A stretch of DNA of 64,000 bases from Spirochaetaceae bacterium (GCA_025358255.1 JANYKC010000057.1:62001-126000), one strand, 5' to 3'; numbered from the stretch's first letter, positions 17,935-27,720 are shown. Notes: generated by a model not told the origin, from the sequence alone. Numbers and translations are program-made.

Positions 17935-19547
17935 GGGAAAAGCCTCCTTTCAAGGTCATCGAGGAAGGCCAGCGTGGATTCGCCCAGGGCCGTGGCGGAA
18001 AAGGAGGGACTCAGGCCGGAGGCCATTGCCCTGTGCGCGGCAGCCCAGTCGGGAAGGTCCACCGCCATGAGCATTTCCCGGATCCGCGTGTCGCACGGTC
18101 GACGACCTTCGGCCAGCTCCCTTGTCGATGCATGTGCCTGCTCTTTCCATTGTCCGAGCAGCCCGAGGAGCATGGCTTCCCTTTCCTCGTGGCTGGGGAT
18201 CCCGCGTGGCCGCAGGAAGGCGGTGCTGCCATCGACGCGGTCAGGTCTGCTGCCGCCTTGCGGCAAGGCGGCGAAAAAACCGGCGATGTCCTCGGCCCCA
18301 AGCTCGTCGTAGCCCCTGAGCCTCACCGGAGAAGGAAGGAGCCGCGCAAGCCTTCCCTCAAACAGCGGTTCTTCCGCTTCCGCGGCGAGGGCTTGGGCAT
18401 AGATCTCCAGGCTCCTGGAACTTCGCCAGGGCGGAACGGAGGCGGGCAGGGGGGCGGCCTCGATTTCCCGTCCGTAGACTTTGCCTTCGTGCGCGGAGAG
18501 CCGCGAGTCGCCGTGGCAAGGCAGGAGGTCGAAGCCATGGGGGCTGGCATGGGAAATGATGTCATAATTGGCAAGATCCAGGCCAACGGCCAGGATGGGA
18601 CCGGTGCCCGTGGCAGCGGCCAGCCGCAGCGCGGTGCCCGACACGGTGCCATGGCTCGGAAGGCGGATCCCGCCGCCAAGCCTCGCCGAAAGCTCGCGCT
18701 CGGGGAAGTTGCCCTGCTCGATGAGGACGAGCGGGGAGCTGCGCAGGATCTGCGTGGAAGGCGTGGCGGCAAGCGGGGAAGCGAGGGGGCAGGCCCTCTG
18801 GGCCAGGGGATAGAGGTGCCAACGGCTCCAGGGGCCGCCATCGGTCGCGACGACGAGATCAGGCTCCAGCCCGGCGAAGCGGCAAGCGGCGAGGGCGGAG
18901 GAGACCGCAAGGAGGACGAAATGATCCCGCCAGGGAGCGATGAGGGAAAGGGCGGCCACAAGGCTGGGACCGGCTGCTGCCACAACAACGGGAAGATCGG
19001 CGGATTCAAAGGTCGCCATCCTTTCAGCCAGGAGGAAAGACCTGCATGCGTTGAGTATCCAGCGGCGGCCCCAGGTACGAAGGGTGGCCGCCGAAGACGA
19101 AAGACGGCTGAGGGCGCTACGGAGAGAAGCCGCCGCCGCGCGGGAAGGCGCTGGAAAGATCCTCGCGGAGGGCGGCCATTCAAGGATCGCCAGGCCCGAA
19201 ACGCAGTCCTCGTCCATTCGGGAGGAAAGGAAACCCTCGAGGCTTTCCTCGCAGGAGGGATTCCATGCGTGATCCACCGTTGCGCGTCGAAAGGAGGCGA
19301 AAAAGCCATCGTAGTCTATGGTGAAGATGATGGACTCCGGAAAGCGCTGGCGGAGGAGGGGGGAAATGTAATCCAGGCATGGGCCCAGCAGCACAAAGCG
19401 GGCCGGTCGCCTTGTGCCGAGCGAGGAATCGATGAATCGTCGTGCCTCTTTTTCAGGGTCGTAGGCAGAATGTAGATAGTTGCCGTCAGCCAGGCAGCAC
19501 GGAAGTCCCGATCTTGAAGGCTCGAGGGAAAAGACCACGCTTTTCAA
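17922..19547 (-). CDS. Second, divergent DUF115-like protein
   Basis: 541 residues. It keeps the DUF115 signature VVVAAAGPSLVAAL (about 186-199), followed by LLAVSSALAACRFAGLEPDLVVATDGG and later GPILAVGLDLANYD. It diverges strongly elsewhere. Its N-terminal region (ARFVLLGPCLDYISPLLRQRFP) replaces the glycine-rich loop of its neighbour. The two may work as a pair or have split substrates. The start ATG at 19547 overlaps the preceding gene's stop by four bases; its own end overlaps the next gene by 13 bases. All four genes from 22880 to 16249 are thus tightly packed. Confidence 0.7.
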   Translation of the reverse strand: MKSVVFSLEPSRSGLPCCLADGNYLHSAYDPEKEARRFIDSSLGTRRPARFVLLGPCLDYISPLLRQRFPESIIFTIDYDGFFASFRRATVDHAWNPSCEESLEGFLSSRMDEDCVSGLAILEWPPSARIFPAPSRAAAASLRSALSRLSSSAATLRTWGRRWILNACRSFLLAERMATFESADLPVVVAAAGPSLVAALSLIAPWRDHFVLLAVSSALAACRFAGLEPDLVVATDGGPWSRWHLYPLAQRACPLASPLAATPSTQILRSSPLVLIEQGNFPERELSARLGGGIRLPSHGTVSGTALRLAAATGTGPILAVGLDLANYDIISHASPHGFDLLPCHGDSRLSAHEGKVYGREIEAAPLPASVPPWRSSRSLEIYAQALAAEAEEPLFEGRLARLLPSPVRLRGYDELGAEDIAGFFAALPQGGSRPDRVDGSTAFLRPRGIPSHEEREAMLLGLLGQWKEQAHASTRELAEGRRPCDTRIREMLMAVDLPDWAAAHRAMASGLSPSFSATALGESTLAFLDDLERRLFPWKT

Positions 19548-20608
19548 CCCGAGCAGAAGCGTTCGAAGATTTCCAGGGCCCCAACCGAGGCAAGATCGAC
19601 GCTGATCGCCTCCCCGGCGGGGAAATCCGATGCGGCAATGTAGGGAAGCGCCCGTTTGAGGGATTTCCGCATTTGGACGAGGGCCAGCTCCGTGTCCATT
19701 TTTTCCTTGGAATACAGTATCGCGACTATCTTCGCGCCTTCGAGGCAGTAGGCCTTGCCCTCAACGCCTAGGACAACGGAAAAGCTGCGGACGAGGGGAG
19801 GGAAAAGGATTTCAGGCCGAAGCCCCGGGAGGAGGGGAAGGCCATTGGCCAGGAAGTCATGAAAGCCGAAGCGAAGGACCACCGCCTTTCCTGAGCCCAG
19901 AGGCAGCCTCAGCGCGGCCAAGGACGGACTTATCTCATCGACAGTGGCGTTGCTCCCAAATGGCAAGGGAGTTGCCGCAAAAAGGCGTGCAAAGGCCAAG
20001 GCGAGCTCTTCGTCGGCTTCGATCCTGTCGTCCGCATAAAGCCAGATGGCCCGGGTCTTGGATCTTTCGTTCTGGACTGCATAGGCCCGGATAGTGCTTG
20101 CACGGATCTCGCCCAAGGAATCAAGGATGAGGTCCTGTGCCTTGCGGGTCAGGGGATTTCCATTCTCCAGATCGCCGAAGGCTCCCTGCGGGAGGCTTTT
20201 CGGTGCGGACTTCCGGGCGCTGAAACCGCGTGCCGCACAAAGCAGGAGGGGTGTCTCCCCCGATGTGAACAAGGCCAAAGCCGAAAGGGGCAACGCCTCG
20301 TCTATCCGCACGAAGGCCGCTAGAATCGAGTCTTCCGATTGCCCCATGGATCGCATTTCCTCGGAAAAGGAGTCAAGGTCGGCCTGCGAGAAGGGATAGG
20401 GCTCAGATTGTGATGGAATATCGGAGATTCTCGGTGCTAGTGGCTTTTGGCCGGTTGCAAGGTCGCCCATGTATACTGGTGGAAGCTCGCTTTCCGTTTG
20501 GGGGGGAGGGATAACGCTTCGCGCCTGAATTGCTTTGGCGAAGAGGCCGGACCCCTTCCGCGGGCGGCCGGCCTCCAATTCGCTCTTGGCTTTCTCGAGA
20601 AGGCCCAT
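19544..20608 (-). CDS. Hypothetical protein of the DUF115 cluster
   Basis: 354 residues from ATG 20608, placed one base after the stop of the acidic-protein gene. The first 100 residues are proline- and charge-rich and probably flexible (IPPPQTESELPPVYMGD). From about residue 105 it becomes an ordered alpha/beta protein with repeated hydrophobic strands (ALPLSALALFTSGETPLLL, AVVLRFGFHDFL, FSVVLGVEGKAYCL). No signal peptide, membrane helix or known motif was found. Its position between the acidic protein and the two DUF115 genes suggests a shared pathway, which the sequence itself does not reveal. Confidence 0.7.
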   Translation of the reverse strand: MGLLEKAKSELEAGRPRKGSGLFAKAIQARSVIPPPQTESELPPVYMGDLATGQKPLAPRISDIPSQSEPYPFSQADLDSFSEEMRSMGQSEDSILAAFVRIDEALPLSALALFTSGETPLLLCAARGFSARKSAPKSLPQGAFGDLENGNPLTRKAQDLILDSLGEIRASTIRAYAVQNERSKTRAIWLYADDRIEADEELALAFARLFAATPLPFGSNATVDEISPSLAALRLPLGSGKAVVLRFGFHDFLANGLPLLPGLRPEILFPPLVRSFSVVLGVEGKAYCLEGAKIVAILYSKEKMDTELALVQMRKSLKRALPYIAASDFPAGEAISVDLASVGALEIFERFCSG

Positions 20609-20609
20609 T

Positions 20610-22880
20610 CTACACCAGGCCCAGTTCCTCGAAAATCTTTTTATAGGTATCGAAGTATTCGGATCGGGCAAACTCCTCGATCTTGTCCTCGGGAAGGGAT
20701 TCAAGGAGCTTGTCGAGGTAGGAAAGGACACCTTTTATTTCGCTCTTGAGCTGATCATCGCCCTCGCCCTCTGGAGCTTCGGCGGGCCCAGCCTCTCCGG
20801 TGACCGCCGCTTCCTTGTATCCAGCCTCATCGGGAAATTCCTCTTCCGCCGGCTTGGCTGCCTTCTTCTCCTGTTCCGGCACGGCCTTGGCTTGGGCCTT
20901 TGGCGCGCCTTTGGGCGATTCAGGGGGAGTCTCCACGAAAAAGGAATCATCCAGGCTCATGGGGATCTCGTCCGGGTGGAAGGAAACGGGCTGAGCCGGC
21001 TTGACGGTCTTTTCTTCGATATCGGATTCGAGGTCGGCGTGGGAGGCTTCGTCCGCTGGTTCGGAGCCTAGGTCAACCTCGTCGAAGCCCAGCTCCTCGA
21101 TGTCCTCTTCCAGGGGCTCGAGGCTCTCTTCCGTGAGGCTGATCTCCTCGAAACTCGATCCCTCCTCCTCGGGCACAAACTCGAGGGGCTCGGTTTCATG
21201 TACCGTTTCCGGCATGTAGTCAGCTTCGGCTTGCATGCCAAGGGTAAGGTCGCCAAACGCCTCATCCTCGAAACCCTTCCCCTCCGTTACGACGGGAAGC
21301 TCCTCCGATTCCAGCCCGACAGGCTCGGCTTCCTCCATATCGAAGGTAAACGACTCGGTTCCCAGGATGGACTCCTCATGCAGGGGAATCTCATCGAGTT
21401 CCAGCGGCACTTCCTCGGCGAGGGGTTCCTCGAGGTAGGAGGTGTCATCAGGAGCCTGGGTCATCGGCGTGAACTCATCCTCGGCGAGGAGATCTATTGG
21501 AGACGCGGGCATTTCCTCTTCGCCGAGTTCGGGAAGGAGCTCGGAGGTCTCGAGGTGGATTTCCTCGATCGCAGGCTCTTCCTTTTGTGTCCGGTAATCG
21601 CCATTTTCCGGCAGGATGAGATCATCGGAGATGGAGTCCATCCCAAGGTCGATATCCATCGGGGCCCCGGCCTCGGCGATATTCTCCTCGGTGAAGTCGG
21701 CGGTGTTGAGGATGTTATCCAGCTCGTCGCCGGTCAAGGCGATCGTCTCGTCCTCCTCGTCATCGAAGAAACCGCCTGCAGGAGCCGCGATTATCGGCTC
21801 TGGCGCTTCCTCGTACTGGGGCGGACTCCTCTTTTCGTCGTCCTTGAGCGATACGATCTGGCTCTTGAGGGTGACAAGCTCTCCCCTGATGGAGGAAAGC
21901 TCCTCGGCAATTTTCTGGAGAAGCTCATTGGAGAGGGAATTGTCGGAACGATGCTCCGTGGGCCGGGACCTTTCGGATTTCGAAACCGGCATCGCAAGAT
22001 CCTCTTCGACCGCGGCAAGGTCATCGAATCCCACAGAATTGGCCCCTGGGCCGGAGCCGGCAGCAACTGGCTCCGGGAGGGGAGACTCGGTCGCCGTGAG
22101 GAAATCATCGAACTCCGAAACAGCCTCAAATCCGGGTTCTTGCATCCCGGTTTTCCCATTTTCGTGGCCGATCGTATCATCGAAATGGAGATCCATATCG
22201 ATGGGCTCAAAATCCGGCTCGTTCCGGGAAGGCGAGGATTTTTGGTCCGCAAGGGGTTCGGCGTCCAGGAACTCCGAAGTGACATCCGAAGACTCTGATT
22301 CCACAGAGGAGGGGGAGTCCTCGAAATCCAGGAATTCTGCCGATACGTCTTCTATTATTGACGGGGTGGAGGGAGAGGAAGGGGCCGGACCATCGCCGAG
22401 GCCCTTGATCGATTTCATGTCTATTGAGGCATCAGGCCTAATAGGGGAGGGAGCATCCAGATGGGTATCCAGATCCTCCAGCGAAATATCGATGGTCGAG
22501 GCACCGAGATCCTCGACATCGCTCGCAAATTCGTCCTTGATCTCGAAATCCTCCAATGAAGGGAGGTTTTCCATAGCGGGGATTTCGCTCATCGTATCGC
22601 CTTCATTTGGATCGAATGAATAGGAGCCCTCCTCGGGGAAAGAAAGGGACTGGTTTTCCACCTGGTCAAGCTCCTCAAAGGAGCCTAGCAGCTTCTCTTC
22701 GTCCTCGGTGAGGAAGGATTCCTCGGCAACCCCGGACCGTTCGAGCTGGACGGATTCGGGCTCTTCCACGATATCCTGGGGCTCGGCCTTTACCCAGACA
22801 CCATATTGCTCGAGGTCATCCTCGGCTTTCGCGGGCTTTGACGCGGCGCTTTTTGTTGTAGCATCGGGACGTACTGCCAT
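20610..22880 (-). CDS. Very acidic, low-complexity protein with short conserved-looking C-terminus
   Basis: 756 residues from ATG 22880 (GGAG upstream). Almost the whole chain is Glu/Asp/Ser/Pro-rich and predicted disordered. It repeats short motifs of the type L-E-[DE]-[FL] and E-E-I-x-L (LPSLEDFEIKDEF, IDISLEDLDTHL, FEEISLTEESLEPLEE). A possible coiled coil lies near the middle (IAEELSSIRGELVTLKSQIVSLKDD). The last 45 residues are different: an amphipathic helical module, SYLDKLLESLPEDKIEEF then SEYFDTYKKIFEELGLV. No enzyme motif is seen. It might be a cytosolic scaffold. It heads the DUF115 cluster. Confidence 0.75.
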   Translation of the reverse strand: MAVRPDATTKSAASKPAKAEDDLEQYGVWVKAEPQDIVEEPESVQLERSGVAEESFLTEDEEKLLGSFEELDQVENQSLSFPEEGSYSFDPNEGDTMSEIPAMENLPSLEDFEIKDEFASDVEDLGASTIDISLEDLDTHLDAPSPIRPDASIDMKSIKGLGDGPAPSSPSTPSIIEDVSAEFLDFEDSPSSVESESSDVTSEFLDAEPLADQKSSPSRNEPDFEPIDMDLHFDDTIGHENGKTGMQEPGFEAVSEFDDFLTATESPLPEPVAAGSGPGANSVGFDDLAAVEEDLAMPVSKSERSRPTEHRSDNSLSNELLQKIAEELSSIRGELVTLKSQIVSLKDDEKRSPPQYEEAPEPIIAAPAGGFFDDEEDETIALTGDELDNILNTADFTEENIAEAGAPMDIDLGMDSISDDLILPENGDYRTQKEEPAIEEIHLETSELLPELGEEEMPASPIDLLAEDEFTPMTQAPDDTSYLEEPLAEEVPLELDEIPLHEESILGTESFTFDMEEAEPVGLESEELPVVTEGKGFEDEAFGDLTLGMQAEADYMPETVHETEPLEFVPEEEGSSFEEISLTEESLEPLEEDIEELGFDEVDLGSEPADEASHADLESDIEEKTVKPAQPVSFHPDEIPMSLDDSFFVETPPESPKGAPKAQAKAVPEQEKKAAKPAEEEFPDEAGYKEAAVTGEAGPAEAPEGEGDDQLKSEIKGVLSYLDKLLESLPEDKIEEFARSEYFDTYKKIFEELGLV

Positions 22881-22952
22881 AGCAACTCCGTTACGGGCGG
22901 TCGTTTGATAGAGTATCGGCAGAAGTGCCACCCATATTAACGGCCCAGTATT

Positions 22953-22981
22953 ACTGTACGCACACAAAACAGCGTTGTCAA
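22953..22981 (-). promoter_or_regulatory. Putative sigma70 promoter of the acidic-protein/DUF115 operon
   Basis: Reading leftward: TTGACA (22981-22976), a 17-base spacer and TACAGT (22958-22953). The predicted start near 22946 gives a leader of about 65 bases to the ATG at 22880. The -35 hexamer is a perfect consensus match. Confidence 0.55.
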
Positions 22982-23027
22982 TAATCGCATTCAAGACAGG
23001 GCATGGTCATTCCGTAAATCAACACAG

Positions 23028-23534
23028 ATGCGCAGTCACTTCATCCATCGCGGCTTCGTCGCCTGCTGGTGTGCCTTTGCGATGTATTGCCTGCTCTCGG
23101 CAACCGTCGGCCCCGCAGGCTTGCTCGCCTATAAAGAACTGGAAGGCCGGACGGCCTCGATGCGGGCCAACCTTGATTCCCTGCGCCGGTCAAATGACGC
23201 GCTTGCCCAGCAATTCCAGTCGTTGCGCTCCGATCCCGGCCGCGCGGGGCGCGAAGCCCGCGCCCTCGGCTACCTGGCAGACGGCGAAAATGCCCTTATT
23301 GTCGGCGGAATGGATGAAAACAGCGGTTCCCACGGACAGGAGGGTGTCCCAGTCGCCTGGGGGAAAAGCGGGGGCGTTGTCCGCGTGACTACGGTTACAC
23401 CCCTGGGTGACCTGCTGATAAAGGAAATTTCCCTGCTCATCGGCTTCATCGTGTTCGGGGCGGGGTTGGCAAGCGATGCTTTGCGGCAGAACGCCGCAGG
23501 CCCTCGACGCGCGCATGCGCATCTCCGGACCTGA
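23028..23534 (+). CDS. FtsB/DivIC-like septum formation initiator protein
   Basis: 168 residues. The N-terminus has a single membrane helix (about 9-35, VACWCAFAMYCLLSATVGPAGLLAY). A short coiled coil follows (ELEGRTASMRANLDSLRRSNDALAQQFQSLRSDP) and then ARALGYLADGENAL, the arrangement of FtsB-type divisome proteins. A second hydrophobic segment (ISLLIGFIVFGAGL, about 133-150) is an addition to the usual FtsB layout. The start ATG 23028 has no ribosome site. It converges on the class A PBP gene, both in cell-envelope growth, with a hairpin between them. Confidence 0.75.
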   Translation: MRSHFIHRGFVACWCAFAMYCLLSATVGPAGLLAYKELEGRTASMRANLDSLRRSNDALAQQFQSLRSDPGRAGREARALGYLADGENALIVGGMDENSGSHGQEGVPVAWGKSGGVVRVTTVTPLGDLLIKEISLLIGFIVFGAGLASDALRQNAAGPRRAHAHLRT

Positions 23535-23543
23535 GTCCGGAGA
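23522..23543. terminator. Perfect 9-bp hairpin between convergent ftsB-like and PBP genes
   Basis: TCTCCGGAC (23522-23530), loop CTGA, GTCCGGAGA (23535-23543). The ftsB-like stop codon sits in the loop. The stem is symmetrical, so it could serve transcripts from both sides. Neither strand shows a T run after it. Confidence 0.5.
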
Positions 23544-23553
23544 CCTCGCAAAG

Positions 23554-26085
23554 TCAGTTGAGCAGGCCAGAGTTGGCGGAGGAGTCCGCTTCCGGTGGCT
23601 GGCTGCCGCCATTGCGGGGCGTCAGGTCCAGGCCTGGGATATCGATCTTCAGCGTGGAGTCGACCTTGCCGGGATCGCCGAGAAGCTGCATCTGGTTGCC
23701 GAGCCTGTCGATGAGGCCCCGGTCCCGCTCCGCGCTGTATTGGTGAAGGTCACATGAACGTGTTGGCTGGGTGCCCTCAAGGAAGAGCAGGTCCTCGCTT
23801 CCTTCGTTGCAGGATTCGGTCGGGATCAGGCCTGAAACCGCGCAGACCTTGACCGATACCAGTCCTGTCTGGGGACGCGCGAAGCCCCTGTAGGGAAGGC
23901 TACGGTTGATTTCCTTCATGTAGCGGGCCCAGGTATCGCCGGCCAAGACCGCGCCCGATTGGGTCACGCCGAGGGAATTCCCTGGCTGGTCGAAGCCGAA
24001 CCAGATGGCTGTGGTCATGTAGGGCGTGAAGCCCACAGTCCAGGCATCGGCCCAGTTCTGCGTCGTTCCGGTTTTCCCTGCGGACGGAATGGTATAGGTC
24101 TTTCCCGCGCTGTCTTTGTACGTGAACAGTTTTCCGCCGCCGGTCGGCCACTCGAGAGTGCCCCGCCAAACGACTCGCTGGAGCATATCGGTCATTACCG
24201 CCGCGGTCTGTGGGGTAAGGAGCTGGGCAGCCTGCCCTTTTTTCTTCTGTTGGGTGCGAAGGTCCTTCTCCGGCTCGAGGATGATGCGACCGTTCCTGTC
24301 CTCGACGGAGAGGATTGAGATGGGATCGACCTGCCTTCCCTGGTTGGCGAAGGTGGCGAATGCGCGTGCCATCTTGAGCGGGCTTACCTGGATTATGCCA
24401 AGGCCAAGGGGGTAGACCCGGGGGAAGGTGCGGCGGATCTCCACTGGATCGGTGATGTCGAGGAGTGCGGCCGCCCTGTCGATGGCGGCGTCGAAGCCGA
24501 TCGAATCGAGGATCTTGAGCGAAGGGACATTCATGGAGTTGGCCAGGGCATACCAGGTCAGCACGGGTCCTTTCCACACTCCCTTGTAGTTGAGCGGGAT
24601 GTAGGGCGTACCGTCTTCCTTATAGAATACGACTGGGCTGTCATAGATCAGGGTCCCTTCCGTGAACTTGCGTGAATCGATGGCGGCCGAATAATACAGT
24701 GGCTTGAAACAGGAGCCGGGCATGATGCGTCCCTGGGTCGCCCTGATGCTCTGGTTGGACTGGCCGAATTGCGATCCGCCCACGAGGGCAGTGATATGCC
24801 CGGTATCATTGTCGATGGTGACCAAGGCGCCTTCCACCGTCGTTTTCTGGAGGGCGTCCTTCATTGTCGAGTAGCTGGCGTTTGTCATGGACTTGAGGTC
24901 GGGCATCCCGAAAAGCAGGGAGGCAGCGTCAAGCGCCGGGTTTATGCGCTTTTCGTAGTAGTCGAACACCTGGGCCTTGACCTTGTTGTCCGATACCAGG
25001 AGGTCCTCGAGGTTGAAGCCAAGCCCGAGGAGCTCGATGATGGGCACATAGACCTTGTCGGCCTCGGTGAGACGCTCAGAGTTCGACGCGCGAAAACTCA
25101 GGTTGGCCTGTTCGATGCCCTGCTTCATGAAGGCGTCGGCGTTTGCCTGCACGTCCAGGTCCAAGGTGGTGCGGACAACGAATCCATCCTTGTAAAGATT
25201 GAGGGAGCCGTAAAGCAAGCCTTCGAGCTGCCGCAGGACGTATTCGCTGAACCAGGGGGCCTTGTCATCGCGGGAATAGTAAGCGCTCGACGCGACGCGG
25301 GTGTAGTCGAAATTGGCCCAGTAGTCGTTGAGGGAATCCGAGGCTTCCTGCTGGGTGCAATAGCCGTTGCTGATCATCTGGTCCAGGATCTCCCTGGACC
25401 GGGCCTTCGCGTTGTTCGGGTTCGAGACCGGGTTGTATTTCGTGGGACTCGCGAACTGGATGACCAGGATCGCCGATTCTGCGAGGGTGAGCTCCCTTGC
25501 GGAATGGCCGAAATAGAACTTGCTCGCAGCCTCGACACCGAAGCAACCGGCACCTAGATACATGTTATTGAGGTAGATCTCGAGGATCTCTTCTTTTGTA
25601 TAGCGGCGTTCCACCTGGAGGGCCCACCAAAGCTCCGCGATCTTGCGCATGACGCTGTAGTCGGTCCGGTCGACGTAGCCCATGAGGCCCGCCACCTGTT
25701 GCGTGATGGTGGAGCCTCCTCCCAGGCTTTGGCCGCTCAGCTTGCCCCAAAAGGCTCGGAAAAGGCTTTTTAGCGTGAAGCCACCATGCCTGTAGAAGGA
25801 CTGGTCCTCGCGGGTTAGGACCGCGTCCAGGAGATTCTGGGGAAGCTCCTGGACGGAGATCATCTCGCGTTTTTCCGTGGAGGAAAACTCGGTGATCTGC
25901 CGCCCTTTTACATCCAGTATCTTCGTTGGCAGGGAAGGGCGAATGTCGGTGAAGTTTTCGGAGGCAACGAGGTTTCGGGTGGCGGCTATTCCCCCCCCTA
26001 CCGCAAAACCGAGGAAGAGAGCGGTGAAGGCCGCGACGATGAGGAGGATCTTTGCAGCCTTTGCGGGACGGGAGTGGGACGGCAT
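23554..26085 (-). CDS. Class A penicillin-binding protein (glycosyltransferase/transpeptidase)
   Basis: 843 residues, as expected for a PBP1A-type enzyme. After a membrane anchor (about 12-34) comes the GT51 glycosyltransferase domain with EDQSFYRHGG, GGSTITQQVAG and RKIAELWWALQVERRYTKEEILEIYLN. The transpeptidase domain has SxxK as S458-C-F-K (PGSCFKPL), SxN as S-M-N (ANSMNVPS) and KTG at Lys671 (AGKTGTT). It polymerises and cross-links peptidoglycan outside the inner membrane. The tail is Pro/Ser-rich. The start ATG 26085 has no strong ribosome site, and a leftward terminator at 26174 separates it from the upstream RNA. Confidence 0.95.
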   Translation of the reverse strand: MPSHSRPAKAAKILLIVAAFTALFLGFAVGGGIAATRNLVASENFTDIRPSLPTKILDVKGRQITEFSSTEKREMISVQELPQNLLDAVLTREDQSFYRHGGFTLKSLFRAFWGKLSGQSLGGGSTITQQVAGLMGYVDRTDYSVMRKIAELWWALQVERRYTKEEILEIYLNNMYLGAGCFGVEAASKFYFGHSARELTLAESAILVIQFASPTKYNPVSNPNNAKARSREILDQMISNGYCTQQEASDSLNDYWANFDYTRVASSAYYSRDDKAPWFSEYVLRQLEGLLYGSLNLYKDGFVVRTTLDLDVQANADAFMKQGIEQANLSFRASNSERLTEADKVYVPIIELLGLGFNLEDLLVSDNKVKAQVFDYYEKRINPALDAASLLFGMPDLKSMTNASYSTMKDALQKTTVEGALVTIDNDTGHITALVGGSQFGQSNQSIRATQGRIMPGSCFKPLYYSAAIDSRKFTEGTLIYDSPVVFYKEDGTPYIPLNYKGVWKGPVLTWYALANSMNVPSLKILDSIGFDAAIDRAAALLDITDPVEIRRTFPRVYPLGLGIIQVSPLKMARAFATFANQGRQVDPISILSVEDRNGRIILEPEKDLRTQQKKKGQAAQLLTPQTAAVMTDMLQRVVWRGTLEWPTGGGKLFTYKDSAGKTYTIPSAGKTGTTQNWADAWTVGFTPYMTTAIWFGFDQPGNSLGVTQSGAVLAGDTWARYMKEINRSLPYRGFARPQTGLVSVKVCAVSGLIPTESCNEGSEDLLFLEGTQPTRSCDLHQYSAERDRGLIDRLGNQMQLLGDPGKVDSTLKIDIPGLDLTPRNGGSQPPEADSSANSGLLN

Positions 26086-26173
26086 GGTTCATTAGGTTAC
26101 GCGAATGGCTGGCCTTGGTCAAGTTGACGGCCGCCCCCGCGGGGCTTTGCCGGACTAGGCAAGCCCGCGCAGG

Positions 26174-26204
26174 AAAAAAAAGGCCGGTTTGGGGAAAACC
26201 GGCC
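26174..26204 (-). terminator. Intrinsic terminator of the candidate small RNA
   Basis: Leftward: GGCCGGTTT (26204-26196), loop TCCCC, AAACCGGCC (26190-26182), then eight T (26181-26174). It lies between the RNA and the PBP start at 26085, so it ends a transcript that is not the PBP message, or acts as an attenuator ahead of it. Confidence 0.85.
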
Positions 26205-26300
26205 AGCCCGTAGCGGGTGCCGAAAACAACCATAGTAAACTGGGAGGGGAACTATGATCGTCTCCGACACGTACAATATCGGCTTCAGGCAAGCTTAAAT
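26174..26300 (-). ncRNA. Candidate small RNA with anti-Shine-Dalgarno loop and intrinsic terminator
   Basis: Read leftward, this stretch folds as follows. An outer GCCGA/UCGGC pairing (26283-26279 with 26223-26219) encloses a 12-bp helix, GACGAUCAUAGU (26262-26251) with ACUAUGGUUGUU (26236-26225). That helix uses three G-U pairs, which only exist in the leftward transcript. Its 14-base loop is UCCCCUCCCAGUUU. A small CCCG-CUA-CGGG hairpin (26217-26207) and a strong terminator follow. The loop is complementary to GGGAGG-type ribosome sites. The 5' end is not known; TTGACG at 26335-26330 may be the -35. No protein frame fits. I do not recognise a known RNA family. Confidence 0.55.
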
Positions 26301-26401
26301 TTAACGCCTAAAGCATTTTTTTTAAAGCCCGTCAATTATTGCTATATATTCCTCTTTCTCGTATATTTTTACCGGAAATGCCGACTGCGGACTTGCCTGT
26401 T

Positions 26402-26426
26402 CCGCGCGTTGGATTCTACCGCGCGT
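26402..26426 (+). repeat. Two direct repeats CCGCGCGT upstream of the gap promoter
   Basis: CCGCGCGT at 26402-26409 and again at 26419-26426, a 17-base period. The second copy ends 2 bases before the TTGACA hexamer. Placement directly upstream of the -35 suggests an activator or repressor site, though the period is not a whole number of helical turns. Confidence 0.45.
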
Positions 26427-26428
26427 CG

Positions 26429-26457
26429 TTGACAGCGTTTGTTTCTTTCGATAGTGT
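26429..26457 (+). promoter_or_regulatory. Putative gap promoter
   Basis: TTGACA (26429-26434), a 17-base spacer and TAGTGT (26452-26457). The predicted start near 26464 gives an unusually long leader of about 129 bases. The same TAGTGT -10 recurs in the lepB promoter at 60939. Confidence 0.6.
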
Positions 26458-26475
26458 ATGAATATAAAAATATAG

Positions 26476-27666
<1,191 letters not shown>

Positions 27667-27685
27667 CGACCGCATGTAGAGCAAT

Positions 27686-27720
27686 GGCTGTCCGGGATCA
27701 AACGCCTGGGCAGCCTTTTT
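27686..27720 (+). terminator. Intrinsic terminator after gap
   Basis: GGCTGTCC (27686-27693), 14-base loop, GGGCAGCC (27708-27715), then TTTTT and a further T-rich stretch. One T-G pair is present in the stem. Read-through into pgk is possible, since no separate pgk promoter is obvious. Confidence 0.8.

Noticed and set aside
18033-19475. Long rightward frame opposite the second DUF115 gene
   Set aside because: Composition is Gly/Arg-rich as in shadow frames, with no ribosome site or domain.
21198-22623. Ser-rich and Arg/Gly-rich rightward frames opposite the acidic protein
   Set aside because: They are complements of the Glu/Asp codons on the other strand; no start signals.
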